The notes: a model not told the origin generated them from the letters alone. Shown: positions 33,879 through 43,540, counted from the first letter of the stretch. The stretch is 64,000 nt of DNA from Prosthecodimorpha staleyi (GCF_018729455.1 NZ_JAHHZF010000011.1:1-64000), one strand, 5' to 3'. Translations and numbers: made by a program.

Positions 33879-34568
33879 TCAGGCCAGGGTAGCGAGATCC
33901 GCGGCGGTCAGACGACCATCATGCAGGGCGGTCGCCACCAGTGCGCCGGAGACAGCGAGGCCGCGCAGCGCCGCGAGGTCGTCGACACCGCGCACGCCAC
34001 CGGCAGCCCAGAGCCTGGCGCCGGAGGACCGGCCGCGCGCCGCAGCCAGTTTGGAGAGATCCGGCCCGGCGCCGCTGCCGACCCGCGCCAGGGTCATGAC
34101 GATGACGTCGTCGGGCCACAGCGCGGCGTCGGTTTCCAGGGACGCCGGTCCGAGAAAGGCGTCGCCGCGATAATCGAGCGAGAGCACCGCCCCGGCCCCG
34201 AGCGCGCGGGCGGTGTCGATGCCGGTCTGACTTTCCGAACCGATCACCAGGCGCGCGCGACGGCCGTCGAGCCAATCCCGGCAGGCGGCCGCGTCGGCGA
34301 GCCCGTTGTCGACCCAGAATTCGACCTGCGGCAAGGCGGCCGCCAGGGCATCGACGATCGCATCCGAGCGGCCCCGCCCCTCGATGCCGTCGAGGTCGGC
34401 CAGATAGAAGCGGCGGAACGGATGGAGCGCGAGCAGTCCGCGTGCCACGTCGAGCGGCGCCGCCGAGGGTGCGAGCGGCGTCTCGATCGGCCGATAGGCA
34501 TCGCGGTCGCCGTGGCGGGCGCGCACGACCAAACCTTGTTTCAGATCGAGAACGGGAACGACGTCCAA
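33879..34568 (-). CDS. HisA/HisF-related TIM-barrel protein of H4MPT/methanofuran clusters
   Basis: A 229-residue TIM barrel related to HisA (ProFAR isomerase). It begins DVVPVLDLKQGLVVRARHGD and contains FYLADLDGIEG, FWVDNGLAD, VIGSESQTG and LWAAGGVRGVDDLAAL. The start is a TTG at 34568 with GGAGG five bases upstream; the frame remains open far upstream but without family sequence. It lacks the histidine-operon context. HisA/F-related genes of this kind occur with H4MPT genes in methylotrophs and archaea. It is divergent from the MfnF-like gene, suggesting a shared control region and a step in cofactor synthesis. The reaction is not known to me. Confidence 0.82.
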   Translation of the reverse strand: MDVVPVLDLKQGLVVRARHGDRDAYRPIETPLAPSAAPLDVARGLLALHPFRRFYLADLDGIEGRGRSDAIVDALAAALPQVEFWVDNGLADAAACRDWLDGRRARLVIGSESQTGIDTARALGAGAVLSLDYRGDAFLGPASLETDAALWPDDVIVMTLARVGSGAGPDLSKLAAARGRSSGARLWAAGGVRGVDDLAALRGLAVSGALVATALHDGRLTAADLATLA

Positions 34569-34754
34569 GGCGGCCTCCGGGATTCGCGGCCGCGACCTTG
34601 GACGCCGCATGCGGCGCGCGCAAGCACGGCCGCGCGACCTTGGCATGCGCCCGCCAGAGCCTGTCCCGAGCACCCCCGGGTGCGACCGCGGCAGGGCTGG
34701 CGTTCGGACCGCAGGCCTGCTTTTCCTCGCACCGACGTGAGACGGGAGACGGAC

Positions 34755-35768
34755 ATGCGGCGGATCGGCTGGGACATCGGGGGGGCGCATCTCAAGGCGG
34801 CGGTTGCGGAGGACGGCCGGATCGTCGCGGTCGTGCAGGAGCCCTGCGCCCTGTGGCTGGGGCTCGACCGGCTCGACGACGCCTTTGCGGCGATTCTCGA
34901 CCGGATCGGAACCGGCGGCCGGCATCGGGCCACCATGACGGGAGAACTGGTCGACCTCTTCACCAGCCGGGCCGAGGGCGTCGCCGCCCTGGCGGCGCGC
35001 GCCGCACGCCATCTCGGTGCGGACGTGACCATCTATGCCGGCCGGGCCGGACAGGTCGCCGTCGACGGCGCCGCGACGCATGCCAACGACGTGGCCTCCG
35101 CCAACTGGCACGCGACCGCAGGGCTGACCGGCGCCGCGCTCGGCGCGGCGCTGCTGATCGACATGGGTTCGACCACCACGGACATCATCCCGGTCCGGGC
35201 CGGCGCGGCGGCGGCGCGGGGCTACTCGGACGCCGAGCGGCTGGCATCGGGAGAACTCGTCTATACCGGCGTGGTGCGGACGCCGCTGATGGCGCTGGCC
35301 GCCGACATCCCCTTCGCCGGCCGTCGGCTCGGCGTGATGGCCGAGCACTTCGCCACCACCGCCGACATCTGGCGCCTGCTCGGCCGCCTGCCGCAAGACG
35401 CCGACCAGCATGGCACGGCGGACGGGCGCGGCAAGTCGGTCGTCGAGAGCCGGCTGCGGCTGTCCCGGATGGTCGGGGTCGATGTCGCGGAGGCGAGCGA
35501 GACGGCCTGGCGCGATCTCGCCGCCGCCTTCGCGGAGGCCCAGATCCGGCGTGTCCACGATGCCGCCGCCACGGTCCTGTCCGGTGCCGGACTGCCGGAC
35601 GAGGCGCCGGTCGTCGCCTGCGGGGTCGGCGCCTTCGCGATCGAGGAGGTCGCCCGCCGGCTCGTCCGGCCCTGCCGGCCGCTCGCGGGCCTGATCCCAG
35701 CCGCGGATCCCGCGCTCGCCATGGCGGCGGCAGCCTGCGCGCCCGCCGCAGCCATGGCGCTGTCCTGA
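34755..35768 (+). CDS. Hydantoinase/oxoprolinase-type protein, MfnF-like, H4MPT-linked
   Basis: A 337-residue protein of the sugar-kinase/hydantoinase fold. ATG 34755 begins MRRIGWDIGGAHLKAAV, a phosphate-1 loop. A second nucleotide loop is LLIDMGSTTTDIIPV, and SGELVYTGVVRTPLMALA is a family hallmark. Such proteins are called probable H4MPT-linked C1 transfer pathway proteins. The archaeal homologue MfnF joins the furan and tyramine-glutamate parts in methanofuran synthesis. A similar role in making the bacterial methanofuran analogue is the best inference. Neighbouring divergent HisA/F-like gene; the DUF2339 gene follows convergently with one base between. Confidence 0.87.
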   Translation: MRRIGWDIGGAHLKAAVAEDGRIVAVVQEPCALWLGLDRLDDAFAAILDRIGTGGRHRATMTGELVDLFTSRAEGVAALAARAARHLGADVTIYAGRAGQVAVDGAATHANDVASANWHATAGLTGAALGAALLIDMGSTTTDIIPVRAGAAAARGYSDAERLASGELVYTGVVRTPLMALAADIPFAGRRLGVMAEHFATTADIWRLLGRLPQDADQHGTADGRGKSVVESRLRLSRMVGVDVAEASETAWRDLAAAFAEAQIRRVHDAAATVLSGAGLPDEAPVVACGVGAFAIEEVARRLVRPCRPLAGLIPAADPALAMAAAACAPAAAMALS

Positions 35769-35769
35769 G

Positions 35770-38736
35770 CTATTCGGGCCGCGCCTCGGACGATGCCGAC
35801 GCCGGATGGCGGAACAGCAGGCGCTGGTAGAGAAGCCCGATGCCGATCAGGATCGCCCCGAGCGCGATGAAGGACAGGGCCCGCCAGATGCCGGTCAGGG
35901 CCGACATGTCGTAAAGGAAGACCTTCAGCACGGTCAGCGTAACGATCAGCGAGGAGGCCAGCCGGGCCGGCTGCGAGGCCGCCAGCAGGCCGCCGATGAG
36001 GAGCGCGACGCCGAAGCCGAGCCAGACCGCCGAATAGGTCCAGAGCTCCGCGTCGCCGGTCGGGCCGTGCCAGAGATCCGGCCCCTGGTAGACGCGGCGG
36101 ACCATCAGGCTCATCCAGGTGAAGACGAGCACGACGCCGAGGGTCCTGAGGCTCATGATCAGTTGCGGCGGTCGCACGCCCTCGGAGAGCTTCGCGGCGA
36201 CCAGCGCGGCCGCCGCCGGCAGCAGATAGCCGAGCATCAGGGTGGAGAAGACGAGCTGGATGACCGGTTCGCCGGTCAGCATCGGGTTTTCCAGCACCAG
36301 CGCGCCGAGCCCGGCGGCCGCGACGCCGGCGCCGGTGAAGATCACCCCGGCGGCATCGTAGACCCGCGAGCCGAGCCGGGCGGCGACCCGGGCGAGGCCG
36401 GCGCTCATCAGGAAGGCCATGGTGGCGGAGAGGCCGACCTCGCCGAGATTCGATCCCGGCGCGAAGACATCGCCGTCATGCGCCAGATGGCGGATCTGGA
36501 AGAGCACGAGCAGGCCGGCGAAGACGACCGCGAGCGCCTCCAGGATGCGCTGCCAGACGTCGTCGCCGTCGCGTCCGCCCGCCAGGCGACCCGCCCGGCC
36601 GAAAGTCCAGGCCGCATAGGCGAAGCCGGCGGCCGGGATGCCGTAGCCGTAGAGCAGCCAGTTGAGGATCGGGCGGGTGCCGAGATCGTCGCCGACGATG
36701 CGCGGATCCCAGAACACCCGGGCCAGCACGGCGAGGCCGGCGATGGCGGCGAGCGGGCGCAGCGTCGGGATCGGCCGGGCGCCGTGGACATGGGCGAGCG
36801 CCGGCACCATCAGGGCGAGCGCCACGGTCAGCGCGCCGCGTTCGAGCCCGATGGCGAGGCCGGCGCCGAGCGCCGCGATGCTGCCGACCGCATAGGCGGC
36901 GACGGCGCGCGCGGGCAGGTCCGGCCGCTCCTGGCGGACCAGCAGCGCGGTCGCCGCCGCGAAGGCCGCCGCCAGGGCGAGGCCGCCGCCGGCGAAGGCG
37001 GCGCTCGATTCCCAGCCGGCGGTGCGCAGCCAGGCGACGACCAGGATCAGCACCGGGCCGATCACGCCGGCGAGCGCGAACCAGCCGGCGGTGCGGTCGG
37101 CATCGGGCGTCGCTCGGCGCGCGCCGAGGAGGCCGAAGCCGCCGGTCAGCGCGCCGGCGAGGCCCGCCACGGTGAGGAAATCGACGACCACGCGCGGCCG
37201 CAGGGCGACGAGCCCGTCCGCCCCATAGGCGAAGGTGTCCGCCCAGAAGGCCGGATTGACCTCGACCTTCCAGGCCAGCACCGAGATGACGGCGAGCAGG
37301 CTGGCGGCGAGCGTCGCCGGGGCGACCGCCCCGACCCCCCAGGCGAGCGCGAAGTGCCCGACCACCACGATGCTGGCGAGCAGACGGCTGCCGGTGCCTT
37401 GCAGGTCCTGCAGGGTGCCGACGAAGGCCAGTGCGGCGATGACCGACAGCGCCAGCACGGCGAAGCGGTCGGTCGGCCGGTCCTCGGGCTGCCGGGACCA
37501 GCCATGCAGCGAGACGACCAGGATGGCGGCGGTCAGGCCGTAGAGCCCGGCCACATAGGCCAGGAGCCAGCCGGTCTCGGGGCTCGGTCGGCCGATCTCG
37601 ACCAGGATGGGGAAGAACCAGGCCGCGGCGAGTGCGAAGGCGCCGCCGGCGACCCAGCGCCAGAGCCGCAGCCGCGCCAGTCCGAAGGACGAGGCGGTGA
37701 CGATGAGGAGATAGGAGATCAGCGCCGGGACGTTCGGATCCTTGCTTTCGACCAGGAGCGGCGTCGCATAGGCGCCGAGCAGGCCGAGCGCTGCCAGCCA
37801 GGGCCCGTGCAGCAGGGCGAGCGCCAGGGTGGCGAGGCCGACGAGGCCAAGACCGAGGAAGGCGGTAGCCGGTCCGATGAAGCCATAGAGCGCATGCGCG
37901 CCATAGACGGTCGCGAAGGCGCCGATCGTGCCGGCCGCCGTCAGGGCGCCGGGGATGTGGGCGACCGGGATCTCGCCGATCGGGCGGGTGATCTCGTTGC
38001 GGCGCAGATATTCGCCGGCAGCGAGCAGGGCTGCCGAGAACAGCGCCGCGAAGGCGATGCGCGCGGCCGGGCCGAAGAAGCCCTGTTCGATCGAATACTT
38101 GACCATGAAGACCGCGCCGAGCGCGAGCGCCAGCCCGCCGATCCAGACGGTCCAGCGGGTGCCGAGGGTCTCCTCCAGGCTGCGCGGCGGCGGGGCGGGC
38201 GTCGGAGGGGGCGGCGGGACCGCGTCGGCAGGGCGCGCGTCCGTGACAGGAGATGCACTGGGGAGCGGGCTTTCCACCTCTGCGGCGGCGGCTTCGGCCG
38301 GGCCGGTCGGGGTGGAGTCCGCAGGGCCGGCTTCCGCAGCCGTGCGGACCGCGCGGAGCGCCGCGGCCTCGTCCTCGGCGGCCTCCTGGGTCTCGCGGAA
38401 CCGGCCGATGACGGCGCCCCGCTCATCCAGCATGTAGTCGCCGGGCGACATGTCCCCAGCCGACACGTCCGAAGAGACCGCGGCGGCGGCCGATCCGGCT
38501 TCCGGTACGGTCCCGGGGCCAGACGGCACCATCCCGCGGGCCTCAAGCGCGCTCAGGCGCCGCTCGACCCGGTCGATGCGGCGGGCGACATCCTCCAGGG
38601 CAAGTTCCAGCCCGCGGCGGTTCGCCGTCAGGTCGTTGAGGCGTCGGCGCGCACCGAGACTGAGAAAGAAGCCGATGACCCCGGCCGCTGGAATCGAGAG
38701 CCCGAGCAGGATGCCGAGGATTGCCAGACCGTCCAT
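35770..38736 (-). CDS. Large multi-spanning membrane protein, DUF2339
   Basis: A 988-residue integral membrane protein. An N-terminal anchor helix (IPAAGVIGFFLSLGA) is followed by a coiled coil (about 30-70), then a long Pro/Ala/Glu-rich linker (to about 190), and then some two dozen hydrophobic helices to near the C-terminus. The length, the SLEETLGTRWTVWIGGLALAL transition and the overall layout match DUF2339 (predicted membrane protein). No function is established for the family. It ends one base from the MfnF-like gene on the other strand. Confidence 0.85.
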   Translation of the reverse strand: MDGLAILGILLGLSIPAAGVIGFFLSLGARRRLNDLTANRRGLELALEDVARRIDRVERRLSALEARGMVPSGPGTVPEAGSAAAAVSSDVSAGDMSPGDYMLDERGAVIGRFRETQEAAEDEAAALRAVRTAAEAGPADSTPTGPAEAAAAEVESPLPSASPVTDARPADAVPPPPPTPAPPPRSLEETLGTRWTVWIGGLALALGAVFMVKYSIEQGFFGPAARIAFAALFSAALLAAGEYLRRNEITRPIGEIPVAHIPGALTAAGTIGAFATVYGAHALYGFIGPATAFLGLGLVGLATLALALLHGPWLAALGLLGAYATPLLVESKDPNVPALISYLLIVTASSFGLARLRLWRWVAGGAFALAAAWFFPILVEIGRPSPETGWLLAYVAGLYGLTAAILVVSLHGWSRQPEDRPTDRFAVLALSVIAALAFVGTLQDLQGTGSRLLASIVVVGHFALAWGVGAVAPATLAASLLAVISVLAWKVEVNPAFWADTFAYGADGLVALRPRVVVDFLTVAGLAGALTGGFGLLGARRATPDADRTAGWFALAGVIGPVLILVVAWLRTAGWESSAAFAGGGLALAAAFAAATALLVRQERPDLPARAVAAYAVGSIAALGAGLAIGLERGALTVALALMVPALAHVHGARPIPTLRPLAAIAGLAVLARVFWDPRIVGDDLGTRPILNWLLYGYGIPAAGFAYAAWTFGRAGRLAGGRDGDDVWQRILEALAVVFAGLLVLFQIRHLAHDGDVFAPGSNLGEVGLSATMAFLMSAGLARVAARLGSRVYDAAGVIFTGAGVAAAGLGALVLENPMLTGEPVIQLVFSTLMLGYLLPAAAALVAAKLSEGVRPPQLIMSLRTLGVVLVFTWMSLMVRRVYQGPDLWHGPTGDAELWTYSAVWLGFGVALLIGGLLAASQPARLASSLIVTLTVLKVFLYDMSALTGIWRALSFIALGAILIGIGLLYQRLLFRHPASASSEARPE

Positions 38737-39164
38737 GGTCGATCATCCCTAAAATGAACATTGTTCATAATAGCAGTCACGCTGTCGTCCTTCAAGAGTG
38801 TTGCGGCCCGTCGGCAGCCGCTTGCGGTTCGGCATTGATCGTCGGTTGCCTACTGCAGACATCCAACCGAGTGAAAAAACCAAGATCGCCCCCGGACACG
38901 TATCGGCCATCGGCGATGAGCAGCCGGATTGGCAACGTACAGACTCGCGGTTCGCAGCTAAAATTAGCCTATGATTGTACTTTTATTGAAACAGCACTCT
39001 CGCAACGAAGCAGGCCAAACCTAAATCCACTGCATGGAATAAAAGAACTATGGGCATAATGCGCCGAACAATTTCGTTCTGCTGCGTACGCGGTGTCGTA
39101 TTGCCAGCGATCATAGGCGCGCTCAACAATTGCCCTTCGCGAGTCTGTACGGTTCCGTAAAAAC
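38737..39164. other. AT-richer intergenic stretch without a supportable gene
   Basis: Between the DUF2339 start and the end of the Sel1-type gene the sequence is clearly less GC-rich than the rest of the window (for example 38960-39120). Short open frames exist on both strands but have no ribosome-binding sites or recognisable products. Together with 39165-40130 this looks like an acquired patch. Confidence 0.45.
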
Positions 39165-39914
39165 CTACCAGTCGCGCAGTCGCGATCCGATGCAAGGGAC
39201 TGATGAAAATATCTTAGGTTGGTACGACTTAACGACGGCCGAGTAGTAACCTTCACAAATTCTCTTATCATAGCTCGCAGACCCGCAATATTTATCTTTT
39301 ATTTCATCAATAGCCAGGACCGCAGGCAAGACGCCAAAATAGCTGCAACCGACATCCCAACCATAGAGAACCAGCGCATGTTTGAACGCAGGATAAGCGA
39401 TATCATAGCCGTTCTTCTTCAGTACGTTTCCTGCAACCGTCGCTGCTGCAGTGAGGTTCCGTTGGGCGATCATATCCTCAACCTGGTTGCTCAAACCTTC
39501 CAAACTGTCATCGAGCAGCAACTCGGAACCGAGCGAAAGTGCCCTGCGGGCCCAGTAGTGGAATAAGTAAATATCTTGGCTAACATGTTTGCCGTCCAAG
39601 TATAGACTGGCCAGCACTCGTTGGGTCGTCTTTTCACCCCGCCGAGCGGCCAGCGTCATGAATGAGACGGCCATCGGAACATCCGCATCCCCGCATCGTC
39701 CCGCGAACAGGATACGCGCAGCATTCGCGGCCCCCTTGCCGCCACCCAAATCGGACGCAGCCCGGTAGCGTTCCAAGGCATCGCAAGGTCGTCCCGCCTT
39801 CTCGAGATCGACGCCCTCGGTGTTCAAGATCTCGGCGTCTACGGGGGCCGCCGATGCAGCCTCACTAAGCCAGCAGGCAGCGAGTAGCACGGTGATTCGA
39901 ACTCCTGACCGCAT
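39165..39914 (-). CDS. Secreted Sel1-like repeat protein
   Basis: A 249-residue protein with a signal peptide (ITVLLAACWLSEAASA). About two to three Sel1/TPR-like helical repeats follow: ALERYRAASDLGGGKGAANAAR, recognisable by its first half ALERYRAASDLGG; then VSFMTLAARRGEKTTQRVL and IYLFHYWARRAL. The C-terminal third has several Tyr and Cys residues and matches nothing known to me. Codon use is less GC-biased than in the neighbours, consistent with recent acquisition. Sel1 proteins usually mediate protein-protein contacts. No partner gene is adjacent. Confidence 0.7.
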   Translation of the reverse strand: MRSGVRITVLLAACWLSEAASAAPVDAEILNTEGVDLEKAGRPCDALERYRAASDLGGGKGAANAARILFAGRCGDADVPMAVSFMTLAARRGEKTTQRVLASLYLDGKHVSQDIYLFHYWARRALSLGSELLLDDSLEGLSNQVEDMIAQRNLTAAATVAGNVLKKNGYDIAYPAFKHALVLYGWDVGCSYFGVLPAVLAIDEIKDKYCGSASYDKRICEGYYSAVVKSYQPKIFSSVPCIGSRLRDW

Positions 39915-40267
39915 GGCGCCATTCCAGTTTGGAGGGATCTCGGACCTTTGATGCAGGCGATGCTGTCGCCCCCTGAGTCAGACGCCTACTGTCGCCCGCT
40001 GACTGCGACCAAGGGTTTAATACCCTAAAATAAATCAATCATAAAGATAGTCCAATCATCGGTTTGGATTATAACCATCGGTAGCACTCTGCTCCAACGC
40101 GGCGGGGCCAGCTACCGGCTGCCGAACGGGAAATGCGCACGGCGGCGCTGAGCAGCCCCGTGCCGGGGGCCGATGCCGGGAGCCGGGGCCGGCCCGCGGC
40201 CGGCGATGCCGATTGCCGCCGGCCGGTGCGACTTGCTAAGACACGGCCGTCCCATCCGGAGCCGCTC
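39915..40267. other. AT-rich to GC-rich junction upstream of ispE
   Basis: Bases 39960-40090 contain AT-rich sequence (TTTAATACCCTAAAATAAATC, cited from 40015 as TTTAATACCCTAAAATAAAT, and TGGATTATAACC near 40065) that could hold promoters for the Sel1 gene or ispE. From 40090 the normal GC-rich composition returns. No gene is supported. Confidence 0.35.
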
Positions 40268-41137
40268 GTGTCCGCCCCCGCCTTCGTCGCCGAACCGGCC
40301 CCGGCCAAGCTCAACCTCGCCCTGCATGTCACCGGGCGGCGGCCGGACGGCTATCACAACCTCGACATGCTTGTCGCCTTCGCGGGCTTCGGCGACCGGA
40401 TCGCGGCCGAGCCGGCAGAGACCCTGTCGCTCGCGCTCACCGGTCCTTTCGCGGCGGGTCTTTCCGCCGGGCCGGGAAATCTCGTCCTCAGCGCGGCCGG
40501 CGCCCTGGCGGACCGGGTCGCCGCGCGCGGACGGCCGCGACCGGGCGCACGGCTGACGCTCGACAAGGCCCTGCCGGTGGCGTCGGGCATCGGCGGCGGT
40601 TCGGCCGATGCGGCGGCAACGCTCCGGGCGCTGAACCGGCTCTGGGATGCCGGCCTGACGGCCGCGGACCTGGCGGCGATCGGGCTGACGCTCGGCGCCG
40701 ACGTGCCGATGTGCCTGGCCGGCCGGCCGGCGCGGGTCTCCGGCATCGGCGAGACGGTCGCGCCGCTCGCCGGCCTGCCGTCCTTCGCGCTCGTACTGGT
40801 CAATCCGGGCGTGCCGATCGCCACCCCCGACGTGTTCCGGGGGCTCGAGCGGCGCGACAATCCTCCCCTGCCGGCCCTGCCGGCGCATTTCGCCGACCTC
40901 GATCACCTCGCCCGATGGCTCGGGGGGACCCGCAACGACCTGCGCGCGCCGGCGATCGGCCTCGTTCCCGCGGTGGCCGAGGCCGAGCGCGCGCTCGCCG
41001 CCTGTCCGGACTGCCGCTTCGCACGCATGTCCGGCTCGGGCGCGACCGTCTTCGGGCTCTTTCCCGATCGGAGCGCCGCCGCCCGGGCCGCGCATGCGCT
41101 GCGCCGGACATTTCCGCATTGGTGGGTGGCGGATTGA
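40268..41137 (+). CDS. ispE: 4-diphosphocytidyl-2-C-methyl-D-erythritol kinase IspE
   Basis: Phosphorylates CDP-methylerythritol in the non-mevalonate isoprenoid pathway. The 289-residue GHMP kinase has APAKLNLALHVTGRRPDGYHNL at the N-terminus (APAKLNLALHVTGRR), the ATP loop PVASGIGGGSADAAAT, and the C-terminal MSGSGATVFGLF. GTG 40268 is chosen for the GGAG six bases upstream and the family's start point; a GTG/ATG further upstream would add about 45 unrelated residues. ispB, 1.4 kb away, uses the pathway's product for the quinone side chain. Confidence 0.93.
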   Translation: MSAPAFVAEPAPAKLNLALHVTGRRPDGYHNLDMLVAFAGFGDRIAAEPAETLSLALTGPFAAGLSAGPGNLVLSAAGALADRVAARGRPRPGARLTLDKALPVASGIGGGSADAAATLRALNRLWDAGLTAADLAAIGLTLGADVPMCLAGRPARVSGIGETVAPLAGLPSFALVLVNPGVPIATPDVFRGLERRDNPPLPALPAHFADLDHLARWLGGTRNDLRAPAIGLVPAVAEAERALAACPDCRFARMSGSGATVFGLFPDRSAAARAAHALRRTFPHWWVAD

Positions 41138-41247
41138 GCGGCTAGCCGGCCGATCCCTGTCATGTTAGCCACGAAACTCCGGGCGCCTTGCGGATCGCGC
41201 CGCGCCGGCCCTCCCCGAAATCGCAGCCCGAGACAGGCCCGCCGGCC

Positions 41248-42456
41248 ATGCCGCTTCTCCATTTCATGCTCGTCGGCTGCGCCCAGCTCGTCGGCATCGG
41301 CACGATTTATTTCACGATCGCGGTAATCGCGCCGGCCCTGTCGCGCGACACCGGCGTTTCGCTCGCCATGGTCTTCGGCCTGCTCAGTTCAGCCATGCTG
41401 ACCGCCGGCCTGCTCGGCCCGACGCTCGGCCGCCAGATCGATCGCGGCGGTGCGCGCCGCATTCTGATCGCCGGCTCGGTGATGGGCGCGATCGGGCTCG
41501 TCGGACTGTCCGCCGCCCAGGGGGTCGCGAGCATCGGCCTGTCGCTGCTGGCCCTGCAGATCGGCAGCCAGATGGCGCTCTACGAGACCATCTTTCCGGC
41601 CCTCGCCAAGGTCGATGCCGCCGGCGCCCGGCGGCGCATCGCCACCGTGACGCTGTTCGGCGGCTTCGCGTCGACCGTCTTCTGGCCGGTGACCGGCCTG
41701 CTGTCCGACTGGCTCGGCTGGCGCCAGGCCCTGATGGCCCTGGCGGCGCTGGAACTCGCGGTCTGCGTCCCGATCTACGTCATCGCCTTCGCGCCGCGCC
41801 GGCAGATCCCAGGGTCATCGTCGGACGGCCGGCCTGCGGAGCCCGCGGCCGCCCTGCCGCCGGTCGCACCGCTGCCGCGCCGCGCCGCCCTGCAGATCGG
41901 CATCCTGCTGGCGATCGCGATCGCCGCGATGAGCTTCGTGTTCAATGCCATCGAGCTGACCTTCGCGGCGCTGTTCGCCTCGCTCGGCGCCGCGCCCGGC
42001 ACGATCATCGCCATCGCGGCCATGAAGGGACCAGCCTCGGTGATCGCCCGCGCGACCGAACTGATCGCGGGCGAGCGTGTGCATCCGCTGACCAAGGGCA
42101 TCGCCATGACGGCCGGCATGGCGCTGTCGCTGGTCATCGGTGCCTTCGGTGCGCCGAATCCGATCGCGCTCTGGGTCTTCGCGATGCTGCTCGGCACCAC
42201 CCAAGGGCTGTTCTCGATCGTGCGCGGCACGATCCCGCTCGCCCTGTTCGGGGCCGGCGGCTTCGGCGAACTGCTCGGCCGGATCGGCATCGCCCGGCAG
42301 ATGGCGATCGCCTCCGCCCCGGCCGTCACCGCCTTCATCATCGATCATGCCGGCGCCGACCACGCGCTCGCGTTGATGGCCGTGCTGAGCCTCGTCGCCA
42401 TGGTCGCGCTGTCGGCGGTCGCCCGGATCGTCGCCCGGGTCCGCGCCGCCGCCTGA
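41248..42456 (+). CDS. MFS transporter
   Basis: A 402-residue major facilitator protein with about 12 membrane helices. The signature after helix 2 appears as LGRQIDRGGARR (the G-x3-D-R-x-G-R/K-R motif). A cytoplasmic loop around residues 180-210 is rich in Pro and Asp. ATG 41248 is preferred over an upstream TTG because it leads directly into helix 1. The substrate cannot be judged from sequence or from its neighbours ispE and ispB. Confidence 0.85.
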   Translation: MPLLHFMLVGCAQLVGIGTIYFTIAVIAPALSRDTGVSLAMVFGLLSSAMLTAGLLGPTLGRQIDRGGARRILIAGSVMGAIGLVGLSAAQGVASIGLSLLALQIGSQMALYETIFPALAKVDAAGARRRIATVTLFGGFASTVFWPVTGLLSDWLGWRQALMALAALELAVCVPIYVIAFAPRRQIPGSSSDGRPAEPAAALPPVAPLPRRAALQIGILLAIAIAAMSFVFNAIELTFAALFASLGAAPGTIIAIAAMKGPASVIARATELIAGERVHPLTKGIAMTAGMALSLVIGAFGAPNPIALWVFAMLLGTTQGLFSIVRGTIPLALFGAGGFGELLGRIGIARQMAIASAPAVTAFIIDHAGADHALALMAVLSLVAMVALSAVARIVARVRAAA

Positions 42457-42523
42457 CACGCAGGGCGGCCCGTCCGGCGGCGCAAACGGCCGCCGGCGCG
42501 CGGGCAGCGTTCGGAAGCGTCGG

Positions 42524-43540
42524 TCAGTAGGCGCGGGCGACGCAGAACTCGACCACTTCGAGCAGCGCGCGCTTGTGCTCGGTCTCGCGGAACGGCGCCA
42601 GCGCGTCGCGCGCGACGGCGCCGTAGTGGCGCGCCCGGTCGACCGTGTCGGCGAGCGCATTGTGGCGCTTCATCAGGTCGACGGCGCGGCCGAGATCGCC
42701 GTCGGCGATCTCCCCGCCCTGCAGGCAGCGCGTCCAGAAGGCGCGATCCTCGTCCGAGCCGCGCCGATAGGCGAGCACGACCGGCAGGGTGATCTTGCCC
42801 TCTCGGAAGTCGTCGCCGACATTCTTGCCGAGCTTGGCCGACGAGCCGCCATAGTCGAGCGCATCGTCGACGAGCTGGAAGGCGAGGCCCAGATTGGTGC
42901 CGTAGCTGCGGAAGGCGGCCTGCTCGCCGCGCGGCCGGCCGGCCACGACCGGGCCGACCTCGGCCGCCGCCGAAAACAGCGCCGCCGTCTTGGCCCGGAT
43001 CACGGCCAGATACTCGTCTTCGGTGGTGGCCATGTTCTTGGCCGCGGCGAGCTGCATCACCTCGCCCTCGGCGATGATCGCCGCCGCATCGGACAGGATC
43101 GACAGGGCCTGCATGACGCCGACCTCGACCATCATCCGGAAGGCCTGGCCGAGCAGGTAGTCGCCGACCAGGACGCTGGCCTGATTGCCCCACAGCTTGC
43201 GCGCGGCCAGCTTGCCGCGGCGCATGTCGCTCTCATCGACGACGTCGTCATGCAGCAGCGTCGCGGTGTGCATGAACTCGACCGCGGTGGCGAGCCGGAT
43301 ATGGCCGTCCTCGCGATAACCGCACATCTGCGCGGCGGCGAGCGTCAGCATCGGCCGCAGCCGCTTGCCGCCGGAAGAGATCAGGTGATTGGCGACCTCC
43401 GGGATCATGGCGACATCGGAACCCGCCTTGGACAGGATCAGGGCGTTGACGCGGTCCATGTCGTCGGCGACGAGGCCGATGAGCCGGTCGATCGACGGCT
43501 CAGGATTCTGGATCTCTTCAAAAGGTACGACGACGCCCAC
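42524..43540 (-). CDS. ispB: Long-chain polyprenyl diphosphate synthase (octa/decaprenyl)
   Basis: Makes the isoprenoid tail of ubiquinone. The 338-residue protein has the two aspartate-rich motifs LLHDDVVDESD and QLVDDALDYGGS, the GGKRLRPML substrate loop and GNQASVLVGDYLL. The start is GTG 43540 (MGVVVPFEEI), preceded by AAGGAG and matching the usual rhizobial start; an upstream ATG would add 20 residues. Decaprenyl tails are usual in alphaproteobacteria, but chain length is not read here. Confidence 0.93.
   Translation of the reverse strand: MGVVVPFEEIQNPEPSIDRLIGLVADDMDRVNALILSKAGSDVAMIPEVANHLISSGGKRLRPMLTLAAAQMCGYREDGHIRLATAVEFMHTATLLHDDVVDESDMRRGKLAARKLWGNQASVLVGDYLLGQAFRMMVEVGVMQALSILSDAAAIIAEGEVMQLAAAKNMATTEDEYLAVIRAKTAALFSAAAEVGPVVAGRPRGEQAAFRSYGTNLGLAFQLVDDALDYGGSSAKLGKNVGDDFREGKITLPVVLAYRRGSDEDRAFWTRCLQGGEIADGDLGRAVDLMKRHNALADTVDRARHYGAVARDALAPFRETEHKRALLEVVEFCVARAY

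Noticed and set aside
35806-38757. A 983-codon open frame on the plus strand opposite the DUF2339 gene
   Set aside because: Its product is Arg/Gly/Asp-rich with no fold or ribosome-binding site. It is the antisense of a GC-rich membrane-protein gene whose own translation has proper helices.
38721-39059. A 112-codon frame in the AT-richer gap
   Set aside because: It starts inside the DUF2339 5' end on the other strand, has no ribosome-binding site and no recognisable product.
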